Source: Micromonospora humi (GTDB taxonomy: Bacteria > Actinomycetota > Actinomycetes > Mycobacteriales > Micromonosporaceae). From it: a stretch of DNA of 64,000 nt. This document shows, one piece after another, positions 8,542-18,081 of the stretch. The translations under genes and the position numbers were made by a program. A model generated the notes under the pieces. The model had not been told where the DNA came from. It ran no database searches and saw nothing but the letters and a program-made list of their open reading frames with translations. The stretch is taken from contig NZ_FMDM01000003.1 of the NCBI RefSeq assembly GCF_900090105.1, positions 1 through 64,000 of the forward strand. Reading direction: 5' to 3'. Within the stretch, counting starts at the first letter, position 1. Each line of letters begins with the position of its first letter.

Positions 8542-10644
8542 ATGAGACTCCGCCGTATCGCGCTGGTGGCGATGACCGTCGTGGCCGCCACCAGCGCCGC
8601 CACCCCGGCGAGCGCCGCCGACGCCCCCTACGACGTGCTGGTCTTCTCCAAGACCGCGGGCTTCCGGCACGACTCCATCGCGGTCGGCACGCAGACCGTC
8701 CGCGACCTGGGCGCGGCGAACAACTTCACGGTCACCGCGACCGAGGACGCCACCCAGTTCACCACCGCCAACCTGTCCCGCTTCGAGGCGGTGATCTTCC
8801 TCAACACCACCGGCGACGTGCTCAACGCGACCCAGCAGGCCGCGTTCGAGAGCTACATCGGCGCCGGCGGCGGATACGTCGGCGTGCACTCCGCCGCCGA
8901 CACCGAGTACGACTGGCCGTTCTACGGCAACCTGGTCGGCGCCTGGTTCGCGTCCCACCCGGCGATCCAGCCGGCCACCGTCAGGGTGGAGGACCGGGCG
9001 CACGCCGCCACCGCGCACCTGCCGCAACGCTGGAACCGCACCGACGAGTGGTACGACTACCGCACCAACGCCCGCTCCACCGCGCACGTGCTGGCCAGCC
9101 TCGACGAGTCCACCTACAGCGGGGGTTCGATGGGCGGCGACCACCCGCACGCCTGGTGCAAGTCCGTCAGCGGCGGCCGGTCCTTCTACACCGGCGGCGG
9201 ACACACCCAGGCGTCGTACGCCGAGCCCGCGTTCCGCGCCCACCTGCTCGGCGGCATCCGCTACGCCGCCGGGCGCACGAAGGCCGACTGCCGGCCGGAG
9301 ACCGGCTACACCGCGCTCTACGACGGCGGCACCACCGGCTGGTCGCAGGCCGGGCCGGGCAGCTTCACCAACTCGGACGCCACGCTCACCTCGGTCGGCG
9401 GCATGGGCCTCTACTGGTACAGCGCGAAGCAGTTCACCAACTACTCGCTCAAGCTGGACTGGCGGCTCGCCGGCGACGACAACTCCGGGGTGTTCGTCGG
9501 CTTCCCGCCGTCGAGCGACCCGAACTCGGCGGTGAACAACGGCTACGAGGTGCAGATCGACCCCACCGACTCGGCGGACAAGACCACCGGCGCGATCTAC
9601 GGGTTCAAGTCCGCCGACCTGGCGGCCCGGGACGCGGCGCTGAACCCGGCGGGGGAGTGGAACACCTACGAGATCCTGGTCGAGGGCGAACGACTCCAGG
9701 TCTTCCTCAACGGCGTCCGGATCAACGACTTCACCAACACCGACCCGGTCCGGTCGCTCGCCGGGCACGTCGGCATCCAGAACCACGGCACCGGCGACGA
9801 CGCCTCGTTCCGCAACATCCGGATCAAGGAACTGGGCGGCACCCCGCCCCCGCCCACCGGCAACACCACCGTGCAGGCCGAGTCGTTCAGCGCGGCCAGC
9901 GGCGTCAGCGCGTTCACCAAGGCCGGGGCCAACGGCGGACAGACCCTGGGGTACGTCGACCCGGGCGACTGGGCCGCGTACCAGGGCCTGGACCTGACCG
10001 GGGTGACGTCGCTGCGGGCCCGGGTGGTCTCGGGCGGGCCGGGCGGCACGATCCAGGTGCGCACCGGCTCACCCACCGGCCCGCTGCTCGGCCAGGTGGC
10101 GGTGCCGAACACCGGAAGCTGGACCACGTTCGCCGACGTCACCACCGCGCTGAGCGGGGTGCCGTCGGGGACGCAGACGGTCCACCTGACGTTCACCGGC
10201 AGCGGTTCCGGGCTGTTCGACGTCGACGACTTCACGCTGGTCCGGGGCGGTGGCGGCACCGGCGGCACCGGCCCGGTGAAGGGACTGGCCGGCAAGTGCC
10301 TCGACGTACGCAACGCGGCGACCGCCGACGGCACCCAGATCCAGCTCTACACCTGCAACTCGTTCACGGCGCAGACCTGGACGGTCACGCCGAACGGGCC
10401 GGTGAAGGCGCTGGGCAAGTGTCTCGACGTCAACGGCGGCGCCAACGCCGACGGCACGAAGATCCAGCTGTGGACGTGCAACGGCACCGGTGCGCAGACC
10501 TGGTCGGCGCAGGCCGACGGCACGGTGCGCAACCCGCAGTCGGGCAAGTGCCTGGACGTGTCCGGCAACAACTCGGCGGACGGCACGCCGGTGCACCTGT
10601 GGACCTGCACCGGCGCCGCCAACCAGCGCTGGACCCTGCCGTGA
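8542..10644 (+). CDS. Secreted ThuA/DUF1080 (3-keto-disaccharide hydrolase-like) protein with CBM6 and ricin-type lectin domains
   Basis: A 700-residue exported protein with a signal peptide (cleavage after ATPASA, ~25). Residues ~28-250 are a ThuA-like flavodoxin/GATase fold (VLVFSKTAGFRHDSI, GGGYVGVHSAADTEYDWPFY). Residues ~253-433 are a DUF1080/concanavalin-like domain (NYSLKLDWRLAGDDNSGVFV, NNGYEVQIDP); some members hydrolyse 3-keto-disaccharides. A CBM6-like domain (~445-565) and a ricin beta-trefoil (~577-700, three Q-x-W repeats) follow. A purine-rich GGGAAGGGAGA precedes the ATG. The pairing with the sugar dehydrogenase suggests oxidation to a keto sugar followed by cleavage (inference). 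Its lectin tail is almost identical in DNA to that of the upstream gene. Confidence 0.88.
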   Translation: MRLRRIALVAMTVVAATSAATPASAADAPYDVLVFSKTAGFRHDSIAVGTQTVRDLGAANNFTVTATEDATQFTTANLSRFEAVIFLNTTGDVLNATQQAAFESYIGAGGGYVGVHSAADTEYDWPFYGNLVGAWFASHPAIQPATVRVEDRAHAATAHLPQRWNRTDEWYDYRTNARSTAHVLASLDESTYSGGSMGGDHPHAWCKSVSGGRSFYTGGGHTQASYAEPAFRAHLLGGIRYAAGRTKADCRPETGYTALYDGGTTGWSQAGPGSFTNSDATLTSVGGMGLYWYSAKQFTNYSLKLDWRLAGDDNSGVFVGFPPSSDPNSAVNNGYEVQIDPTDSADKTTGAIYGFKSADLAARDAALNPAGEWNTYEILVEGERLQVFLNGVRINDFTNTDPVRSLAGHVGIQNHGTGDDASFRNIRIKELGGTPPPPTGNTTVQAESFSAASGVSAFTKAGANGGQTLGYVDPGDWAAYQGLDLTGVTSLRARVVSGGPGGTIQVRTGSPTGPLLGQVAVPNTGSWTTFADVTTALSGVPSGTQTVHLTFTGSGSGLFDVDDFTLVRGGGGTGGTGPVKGLAGKCLDVRNAATADGTQIQLYTCNSFTAQTWTVTPNGPVKALGKCLDVNGGANADGTKIQLWTCNGTGAQTWSAQADGTVRNPQSGKCLDVSGNNSADGTPVHLWTCTGAANQRWTLP

Positions 10645-10681
10645 GGTAGGCCATAGAGTGGGGACGGCGACCGCGAGGTGG

Positions 10682-10739
10682 CCGGTGACCCGACGGGAGG
10701 CGCAACCCGTCGGGAGCAGACGCCCACGGCGTCCACCGG
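10682..10739 (+). ncRNA. Predicted structured 5' leader (three-way junction) of the sugar isomerase gene
   Basis: A 174-base gap precedes the isomerase ATG. It folds by eye into an outer stem CCGGTG (10682-10687) with CACCGG (10734-10739), enclosing a perfect 9-bp hairpin CCCGACGGG/CCCGTCGGG (10689-10714, loop AGGCGCAA) and a perfect 6-bp hairpin GACGCC/GGCGTC (10719-10733, loop CAC). A -10-like TAGAGT lies at 10654-10659, so the leader would start near 10666. I do not recognise a known riboswitch class. High G+C makes chance hairpins common, so covariation is needed to call it real. Confidence 0.45.
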
Positions 10740-10818
10740 TGCCCGTCCGTCGCCGTCCCCCGGTCACCCTCGCCCCGGTCCGCAACGGAATCCCCCACCA
10801 CGACAGGGGAGAAGGACA

Positions 10819-11829
<1,011 letters not shown>

Positions 11830-12296
11830 CCGCCCACCCCGGCCGGCGCGCCCCCTCCGGCGCGCCGGTCACGGCAGCCCGGCGCGCCCCGGCCGGCGCG
11901 CCCCTCCGGTGCCATGACGTTCCACCGGTGGTCCGGTGGGGGCGTGGGTGGAACGGCATGGGGGTCTGAAGGCGTGATTGGCACCCATAGCGTTCCACTC
12001 ACCAGCGGGGCGAGCCCTGTGAAGCGGACCGGCCGTGACCCACCTACGTCATCAGGTTCGTCGGCGCGCGAGACGCATGCGGTGCCGGGCGGCACTGCTG
12101 TCCCGGTAGGCGTGCCGACGCGCGGGGTGGGCCGCTGGGCAGGGCGTGGCATGGGCCTGCACGCCGCCGGCCCGCTTCGACCCGGCGAGCTGGGCGGGTC
12201 GAGCAGGGGGCGCCGACGGCCTGGCGACCGGACGGGTTCGGGTCGGCGGTTCGGCAACGGGCTGGTGGCCGCCGGCAGCTTGGGGGCAGGGAGCGG
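11830..12296. other. 467-bp intergenic region
   Basis: It separates the isomerase gene from the 3' end of the minus-strand ROK gene. The first 80 bases carry short GGCCGGCGCGCC-type repeats that can form hairpins and may terminate transcription. 11908-12003 holds three copies of a repeated motif (listed separately). In 12004-12296 I see no convincing gene: the open frames there lack a ribosome-binding site and recognisable protein features. Confidence 0.5.
11908..12003. repeat. Three copies of a GTGGAACG-containing palindromic motif
   Basis: Copy B (11944-11967) reads GTGGGTGGAACGGCATGGGG plus GTCT. Copies A (11908-11927) and C (11980-12003) are in the opposite orientation; C reverse-complemented begins GGTGAGTGGAACGCTATGGG. 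The same sequence occurs as an inverted pair at 28025-28086. It behaves like a small dispersed extragenic palindrome; its function is unknown. Confidence 0.75.
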
Positions 12297-13481
12297 TCAG
12301 CGGGCGGCGTAGACCTGGTCGCTGACCAGGTGGGCGGCGCCGACGAGGGCGGCGCGGTCGTCCACGTCGGACAGGACGATCGGCATGCTGCCGGTGGCCA
12401 GCGGCGTGGATCGACGGTAGACCACGCCCCGGATCTCGGCGAGCAGGACCGGCCCGATGCCCGGCGCCGCGCCGCCGATGATCACGATGGCCGGGTTGAC
12501 GAAGCTGACCAGGTTGACGAGCACCTGGCCGAGCCGGCGGGCGGCGTCGCGGACCAGCATCTGCGCCGCCGGGTCGCCCTCGGTCGCCGTCGCGGCGACG
12601 TCCGCCACGGTCAGCGCACCGGCCGCCGCGAGCCGGTCCGCCAGCGCCGTCGAGCGTCCGGCCCGTGCGGCCGTCGCCGCTTCCCGCACCAGGGCGGCGT
12701 CGCCGCAGTACGCCTCGACGCAGCCGGTGTTGCCGCAGCCGCAGAGCGGCCCGTCCTCGGTGAGCTGGAGGTGCCCGATGTCGCCGGCCCCGCTGGCCGC
12801 GCCCCGGTAGAGCGAGCCGCCGAGGACCAGCCCGCAGCCGACGGCGTCACCGAGCTTGACGTAGAGGAAGTCGTCGAACGGGCGGCCGGTGCCGGCGTGC
12901 CGCTCGCCGAGCGCCATGGCGTTCGCGTCGTTGTCGACCCGCACCGGGCAGCCCAGCTCGGCGGCGAGCGTGTCGCGTACCGGAAATCGGTGCCAGCCGG
13001 GCAGCGCGGGCGGTGAGACGGGCGAGCCGTCGCGGACCGCGACCGGCGCGGGCAGCGCCACGCCGACGCCGGTCAGCCGGGCCAGCCCGGCCTCGGCCCG
13101 CAGCTTGCCGAGCAGCTCGACCGCGCGGCCGACCACCGGTTCCGGGCCGAGCCGCACGTCGACCGGCTCGTCGAGGCGGGCGAGCGGGTTCAGCTCGCCG
13201 TCGGTGAGCGCGACCCGCAGCCGGCCGGCGCCGAGCGCGACCGCGCCGAAGCGCACCTGCGCGCCGATCCGCAGCAGCGACGAGCGGCGCCCGCCCCGGG
13301 ACGCGGCCGGCCCGGCGGTCTCCACCAGGCCCAGCTCGGTCAGCCGATCCGCCTCGGCGGCGAACCGTGCCCGGGGCAGCCCGAGGACGTCCACCAGCTC
13401 CACCCGTGACCGGGGGCCGTCGTCGCGCAGCAGTCGCAGCAGCCGCGCCTGATCCCCGGTCTCCGGTCCGACCATCGCCAT
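12297..13481 (-). CDS. ROK family transcriptional regulator/sugar kinase-like protein
   Basis: About 394 residues: an N-terminal winged-helix region (RLLRLLRDDGPRSRVELVDV) followed by a ROK domain. The ATP/sugar-binding part shows RVDNDANAMALGE, the glycine-rich GAGDIGHLQL and the zinc-binding signature CGCGNTGCVEAYCG. ROK repressors control carbohydrate operons and respond to sugars or sugar phosphates. The ATG at 13481 is preceded by GGGGAGG at about 11 bases; a GTG 12 bases upstream is in frame but abuts the ribosome-binding site. It converges with the sugar isomerase gene, so the adjacent sugar-oxidation module is a plausible target (inference). Confidence 0.87.
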   Translation of the reverse strand: MAMVGPETGDQARLLRLLRDDGPRSRVELVDVLGLPRARFAAEADRLTELGLVETAGPAASRGGRRSSLLRIGAQVRFGAVALGAGRLRVALTDGELNPLARLDEPVDVRLGPEPVVGRAVELLGKLRAEAGLARLTGVGVALPAPVAVRDGSPVSPPALPGWHRFPVRDTLAAELGCPVRVDNDANAMALGERHAGTGRPFDDFLYVKLGDAVGCGLVLGGSLYRGAASGAGDIGHLQLTEDGPLCGCGNTGCVEAYCGDAALVREAATAARAGRSTALADRLAAAGALTVADVAATATEGDPAAQMLVRDAARRLGQVLVNLVSFVNPAIVIIGGAAPGIGPVLLAEIRGVVYRRSTPLATGSMPIVLSDVDDRAALVGAAHLVSDQVYAAR

Positions 13482-13559
13482 GTGATCGTCCACCTCCCCA
13501 CCGGAGAATGTGCCACACCGCCGTCACGGCGGCGTGAACGCGTGGGGCGGGCACACGGG

Positions 13560-13593
13560 AGCGGGCCGGTCACCCGAAGGTGTCCGGCCCGCT
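13560..13593 (-). terminator. Stem-loop downstream of the YtxH-like gene
   Basis: A 10-bp perfect stem AGCGGGCCGG/CCGGCCCGCT whose interior can pair further (CACC/GGTG around a CGAA loop). It lies 11 bases beyond the stop of the minus-strand gene at 13605. There is no U-tract, as is common in this G+C range. Confidence 0.7.
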
Positions 13594-13604
13594 GTCCGCT
13601 GATG

Positions 13605-13982
13605 TCAGAGGGTGCTGCTCGTGCCGTTCGGCTTGGTGCCGGTGGTGGTCGAGCCGGTCGTGCTCGTACCGGTGGTGCCGGTCTTGCTGCCGACGGCCGC
13701 CGGCGTGCCGGCGAACGGCTTGTCGGCGTCGGTCAGCCCTGACGTGCTGCCGTTGCCGGTCGAGATCTTCTCGCCGAGCTTGCTCTGCCCGAGCTTGTCC
13801 TTGCCCTCGGAGTAGAGCCGGGTCGCCTGGGCCTGCGCGACGCCCGCCGCCTCCTGGACGGTCGGGTGGTCGAGCACCTTACGCCCGCGGACCACCAGCT
13901 CCTCGTACTTCTCCCGGCCGGCACGGGCGCCCAGGACGAATCCCGCTGCCAGCCCGCCAAGAAACATGATCTTTCCGCGCAT
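13605..13982 (-). CDS. YtxH-like small membrane-anchored protein
   Basis: A 125-residue protein starting MRGKIMFLGGLAAGFVLGAR, a single glycine-rich transmembrane or membrane-associated helix followed by a basic stretch, as in YtxH-type proteins. The middle (30-75) is a charged amphipathic helix, and the tail from ~76 is a low-complexity Thr/Gly/Ser region. Start chosen at the ATG with GGAAGGA six bases upstream; the frame continues further but without a site. Function is unknown; relatives are linked to envelope or general stress. Confidence 0.75.
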   Translation of the reverse strand: MRGKIMFLGGLAAGFVLGARAGREKYEELVVRGRKVLDHPTVQEAAGVAQAQATRLYSEGKDKLGQSKLGEKISTGNGSTSGLTDADKPFAGTPAAVGSKTGTTGTSTTGSTTTGTKPNGTSSTL

Positions 13983-14176
13983 GGCGGCTCCTTCCGTCCC
14001 TGAACTCTGTTGGTGGCTAACTACCCATCCTCCTCTCGGCTCATGCCTCCCTGTGCCGAGATGACGATTTATCCCGATTCCGAGGGCCCGGCAACCCACT
14101 GGCGCACCACCCCCCGATGTCCTGTATTCTTTTCCCGTCGCACGGCACGGGGAGATCCGAGCCGAGCGGTGCACGA

Positions 14177-14249
14177 TCCCCTGTAGCTCAATTGGCAGAG
14201 CAGCCGGCTGTTAACCGGCAGGTTATTGGTTCGAGTCCAATCGGGGGAG
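14177..14249 (+). tRNA. tRNA-Asn (anticodon GTT)
   Basis: A complete 73-nt cloverleaf: acceptor TCCCCTG/CGGGGGA with one G-U pair, D-loop AGCTCAATTGGCAGAGC, anticodon stem GCCGG/CCGGC with loop CTGTTAA (GTT at 14210-14212), TTCGAGT loop and discriminator G. CCA is not encoded. A -10-like TATTCT is at 14125-14130. Confidence 0.96.
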
Positions 14250-14409
14250 CTTCGCTCCACCACACGCCCGTCGGCCCCGCCGGCGGGCGTTTCTCGTCGC
14301 CGGGCCCGCCCGATTTCCGCCCGCGAACGCGGCTTGGGACGGCAGGATGGTCCGGGTCGACTTAGACTCCCGCTGCGTCGATTGATGCGTCGATTCGAGG
14401 GTGGTGGAG

Positions 14410-16545
14410 ATGGCCGCAGGACGCAGCCGCTGGACCGCGACGCTGATCGCGGTGGCGGTGGTGCTCGGCTGGCTGATCGTCGGCGGCGTCGCCGGCCCGT
14501 ACGCCGGCAAGCTCGGTGAGGTCGCCACCAACGACAACGCCTCCTTCCTGCCGGCCGACGCCGAGGCCACCCGCGCGCAGGACCTCTCCGCCGGCTTCGT
14601 CGACCGGGAGACCACCCCGGCGCTCGTGGTCTACGAACGCGCCGGCGGCATCACGCCCGCCGACCAGCAACGGATCCAGGCCGACGCCGCCCGCTTCGCC
14701 CAGGTGCCCGGCGTGATCGGCCCGCTGCCCCCACCGATCGTCAGCCAGGACAAGCAGGCCGCCCAGATCATCGTGCCGATCGACAGCGCCGAGGGCGAAC
14801 AGATCCGCAGCGTCGTCGACCAACTGCGCGGCATCGCCGGCCCGGACCGCGACGGGCTCAGCGTCGACGTGGCCGGCCCGGCCGGCCTGCTCGGCGACCT
14901 GATCGAGGTGTTCTCCGCCATCGACGGGCCGCTGCTGCTGGTCACCCTGGTCGTGGTGCTCATCATCCTGCTGATCGTCTACCGCAGCCCGGTGCTCTGG
15001 ATCTTTCCGTTGCTCGCCGCCGGGATGTCGTACTCGCTGGCCGCCGTCGCCGTCTACCTGCTGGCCAAGAACGACGTGGTCAAGCTCAACGGGCAGGCGC
15101 AGGGCATCCTCACCGTGCTCGTCTTCGGCGCCGGCACCGACTACGCGCTGCTGCTCATCGCCCGCTACCGCGAGGAACTGCACCGGCACGAACGCCCCTG
15201 GGACGCCATGAAGGCCGCCTGGAAGGGCGCCGCCCCGGCCATCGTCGCCTCCGGTGCCACCGTCATCGTCAGCCTGCTCTGCCTGCTGCTGTCCAGCCTC
15301 AACTCCAACCGGGCGCTCGGCCCGGTCAGCGCCGTCGGCATCGCCGCCACGCTGCTGGTGATGCTGACGTTCCTGCCCGCCCTGCTGGTGCTCGGCGGCC
15401 GCTGGGCGTTCTGGCCCCGGCGCCCCCGGCACGACGACGCCGACCCGCGCACCGAGCACGGCATCTGGGGGCGCATCGCCGGCTTCGTGGCGCGCCGCGC
15501 GCGTACCGTCTGGATCGTCACCGCGGTCGTCCTGGCCGCCCTCGCGATCGGGGTGACCCAGCTCGGCGCCACCACCCTCGGCCAGACGCAGCTGTTCACC
15601 CAGCGCACCGACTCGGTGGCCGGTCAGGAGGTCATCGACAGGCACTTCCCGGCCGGCACCGGCAGCCCGGCCACCATCTTCACCGAGCAGGCCGCCGCCC
15701 AGCGGGTCGCCCAGGTGGCACAGGGCGTCAAGGGCGTCTCCTCGGTGGCGCCGCTCGGCCAGCAGGGCCAGAACGCGCCGCCCGACCCCAACGCGCCGCC
15801 GAAGGTGGTCGACGGCCGGGTGCAGCTCAACGTCACGCTCGCCGACCCGCCCGACAGCAACGGCGCCGAACAGGCCATCCGCGACCTGCGCGAGGCGGTG
15901 CACGCGGTGCCCGGCGCGGACGCCGTGGTCGGCGGCTTCACCGCCATCAACGTCGACACCGCCGACGCGTCCGTGCGCGACCGCAACGTCATCATCCCGG
16001 TGGTGCTGCTGGTCATCGCGATCATCCTGGCGCTGCTGCTGCGCGCCCTGGTCGCCCCGGTGCTGCTGATCGCCACCGTGGTGCTGTCGTTCCTGGCCAC
16101 GCTCGGCCTCTGCGCGCTGCTCTTCACGTACGTCTTCGACTTCCCCGGCGTCGACCAGTCCTTCCCGCTGTTCGCGTTCGTGTTCCTGGTCGCGCTCGGC
16201 ATCGACTACAACATCTTCCTGATGAGCCGGGTCCGCGAGGAATCGGTGCGGCGCGGCACCCGGGCCGGGGTGCTCGCCGGCCTGGCCGTCACCGGCGGCG
16301 TCATCACCTCCGCCGGCATCGTGCTCGCCGCCACGTTCTCCGCGCTCGCCGTGCTGCCGCTGGTGGTGCTGGTGGAACTGGGCGTGGCGGTCGCCGCCGG
16401 GGTGCTGCTCGACACCATCGTGGTCCGCTCGCTGCTGGTGCCGGCGCTCGCGTACGACATCGGGCCCAAGGTGTGGTGGCCGAGCCGGCTGTCGAAGTCG
16501 CACCGCGACGGCGACCGCGCCGGAGCGGGGGCGGACCGTGCCTGA
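14410..16545 (+). CDS. MMPL family RND-type transporter
   Basis: A 711-residue inner-membrane protein with the duplicated MMPL architecture: one N-terminal helix (10-30), an extracytoplasmic domain, helices 2-6 containing GAGTDYALLLIARYREE (~239-255), then the second half with GIDYNIFLMSRVREE (~594-608). The conserved GxDY motifs are the proton-relay signature; members export lipids or drugs. The ATG at 14410 was preferred over GTG codons at 14401/14404. The direct repeat GCGTCGATTGATGCGTCGATT (14374-14394) upstream could be an operator. Eight bases overlap with the next gene. Confidence 0.9.
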   Translation: MAAGRSRWTATLIAVAVVLGWLIVGGVAGPYAGKLGEVATNDNASFLPADAEATRAQDLSAGFVDRETTPALVVYERAGGITPADQQRIQADAARFAQVPGVIGPLPPPIVSQDKQAAQIIVPIDSAEGEQIRSVVDQLRGIAGPDRDGLSVDVAGPAGLLGDLIEVFSAIDGPLLLVTLVVVLIILLIVYRSPVLWIFPLLAAGMSYSLAAVAVYLLAKNDVVKLNGQAQGILTVLVFGAGTDYALLLIARYREELHRHERPWDAMKAAWKGAAPAIVASGATVIVSLLCLLLSSLNSNRALGPVSAVGIAATLLVMLTFLPALLVLGGRWAFWPRRPRHDDADPRTEHGIWGRIAGFVARRARTVWIVTAVVLAALAIGVTQLGATTLGQTQLFTQRTDSVAGQEVIDRHFPAGTGSPATIFTEQAAAQRVAQVAQGVKGVSSVAPLGQQGQNAPPDPNAPPKVVDGRVQLNVTLADPPDSNGAEQAIRDLREAVHAVPGADAVVGGFTAINVDTADASVRDRNVIIPVVLLVIAIILALLLRALVAPVLLIATVVLSFLATLGLCALLFTYVFDFPGVDQSFPLFAFVFLVALGIDYNIFLMSRVREESVRRGTRAGVLAGLAVTGGVITSAGIVLAATFSALAVLPLVVLVELGVAVAAGVLLDTIVVRSLLVPALAYDIGPKVWWPSRLSKSHRDGDRAGAGADRA

Positions 16546-17770
16546 CACCGACGTGGTGATCGTCGGCGGCGGCCTGGCCGGGCTCGCCGCCGCCCGTCGG
16601 CTGCACCGCGCCGGCGTGCCGTGGCGGCTGCTGGAGGCCGGCGACCGGCTCGGCGGGCGGGTCGCCACCGACGAGGTCGACGGATTCCTGCTGGACCGGG
16701 GCTTTCAGGTGCTCAACACCGCCTACCCCCGGCTCGGCTCACTGCTCGACCTCGACACCCTCGACCTGGGCTGGTTCACCTCCGGGGTGCTGGTGCGCCG
16801 CGGCGACCGGCTGGAACGGCTGGTCAACCCGCTGCGCGAGCCCACCGGTGCGCCCGGCGCGCTGACCGCCGGCGTCGGCTCGCTGCGCGACCGGCTGCGC
16901 CTGGCCGCGCTCGCCGGCGGCTGCGCCACAGTGCCCGTCGGGCGGCTGCTCACCGCGCCGGAGACCAGCACCGAGACGGCGCTGCGCCGGGCCGGGCTCT
17001 CCAGCGCGATCATCGAGGAACTGCTCCGGCCGTTCCTGAGCGGCGTGCTGCTCGACCGCGAGCTGGCCACCTCCAGCCACGTGTTCGCGGTCATCCTGCG
17101 CTCGTTCGCCCGGGGCCGGATCGGCCTGCCCGCGCGGGGCATGGGCGCGCTGCCCCGGGCCGTCGCCGCGCCGCTGCCCGCCGAGCTGATCGCCCTGCGG
17201 ACGCCGGTCACCGCCGTCGCGCCCGGCCGGGTCCGCACCGAGGCCGGCGAGATCACCTGCCGCGCCGTCGTGGTCGCCGCGGACCCGCCCGCGGCGGCCA
17301 CGCTGCTGCCCACGATCGGCCGGGTACGCATGCACGCCTACACCACCTACTACCACCGCACCGACTCGGCGCCGCTCGACGAGCCGATCCTGCTGCTCGA
17401 CGGCGACCGGCGGGAACTGGTCGCCAACACGGTGGTGATCAGCAAGGCCGCGCCCACGTACGCGCCGGACGGCCAGCACCTGGTGGCCACCTCCGTGGTC
17501 GGCCCGCAGGCCCCGCCCGAGCCGGTGATCCGGCGCGAACTGGACCGCCTCTACGGCCGCTCCACCGCCGACTGGACCCACCTCACCACCGTCACGGTGC
17601 CGGACGCGCTGCCCGCCGCCCCGCCGCCGCAGGGCCGGCTGCGCAAGCCGGTGGCGCTCGGCGACGGCCTGTTCGTGGCCGGCGACCACCGGGACAGCCC
17701 GTCCATCCAGGGCGCGCTCGCCAGCGGTTGGCGCACCGCCGGCGCGGTGCTGGACCAGCTTCGTTCCTGA
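16538..17770 (+). CDS. FAD-dependent amine oxidase/protoporphyrinogen-oxidase-like protein
   Basis: A 410-residue flavoprotein: Rossmann motif VVIVGGGLAGLAAARRLHRA (6-25), the second FAD segment LLEAGDRLGGRVATDE (~31-46), and C-terminal LFVAGDHRDSPSIQGALASG that binds FAD. The family covers amine oxidases, phytoene desaturases and protoporphyrinogen oxidase-like enzymes; the substrate cannot be read from sequence. GTG start overlapping the MMPL stop by eight bases, so the two are one transcript and may act on the same lipid or pigment (inference). Confidence 0.85.
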   Translation: MPDTDVVIVGGGLAGLAAARRLHRAGVPWRLLEAGDRLGGRVATDEVDGFLLDRGFQVLNTAYPRLGSLLDLDTLDLGWFTSGVLVRRGDRLERLVNPLREPTGAPGALTAGVGSLRDRLRLAALAGGCATVPVGRLLTAPETSTETALRRAGLSSAIIEELLRPFLSGVLLDRELATSSHVFAVILRSFARGRIGLPARGMGALPRAVAAPLPAELIALRTPVTAVAPGRVRTEAGEITCRAVVVAADPPAAATLLPTIGRVRMHAYTTYYHRTDSAPLDEPILLLDGDRRELVANTVVISKAAPTYAPDGQHLVATSVVGPQAPPEPVIRRELDRLYGRSTADWTHLTTVTVPDALPAAPPPQGRLRKPVALGDGLFVAGDHRDSPSIQGALASGWRTAGAVLDQLRS

Positions 17771-17903
17771 GGCCTTTCCGGCGCGTGTCGGCCGGCTGCT
17801 CGCTGTTATTCTCGCGTTGCCCATCGTGCTGTCGCGGCCTGTGTCGCCGCCCGGTCGGTGGTGGCCGGGAATCGATCGGCAGGTTACGATCCGGCGCGGT
17901 GAC

Positions 17904-17980
17904 GGGGCGGTAGCTCAGCCGGTTAGAGCAGGGGACTCATAATCCCTCGGTCGCGGGTTCGAACCCCGCCCGCCCCACCA
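17904..17980 (+). tRNA. tRNA with CAT anticodon (elongator Met or Ile2)
   Basis: A 77-nt cloverleaf including encoded CCA: acceptor GGGGCGG/CCGCCCC, D-arm AGCTCAGCCGGTTAGAGC, anticodon loop CTCATAA with CAT at 17938-17940, T-arm GCGGGTTCGAACCCCGC, discriminator A. It is not an initiator. Variable-loop similarity (TCGGTCGC) recalls the lysidine-modified Ile2 tRNA, so I leave Met versus Ile open. Confidence 0.93.
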
Positions 17981-18081
17981 GCCGTTCCCTCTGTTCACCG
18001 TCGGAGCATCCCGCCAGGCCGGCGCGCGCGTCACAGAAACCTGCTTGCTGCAGCCGGCTCGGTGCGAGAAGGGTGCTGCGT

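Noticed and set aside
10682-10739. Known riboswitch such as cobalamin or TPP
   Set aside because: None of the conserved core sequences I know is present; recorded only as an unclassified leader.
11914-12312. 132-codon open frame in the isomerase-ROK gap
   Set aside because: Spans the repeated palindromes, lacks a ribosome-binding site and shows no protein-like features.
14362-16668. 768-codon minus-strand open frame over the MMPL gene
   Set aside because: Compositional shadow: Gln/His/Arg-rich, no start signal, no protein family; the plus-strand product is clearly MMPL.
17904-18081. Genomic island attachment at the CAT tRNA
   Set aside because: No second copy of the tRNA 3' end and no integrase in the window.
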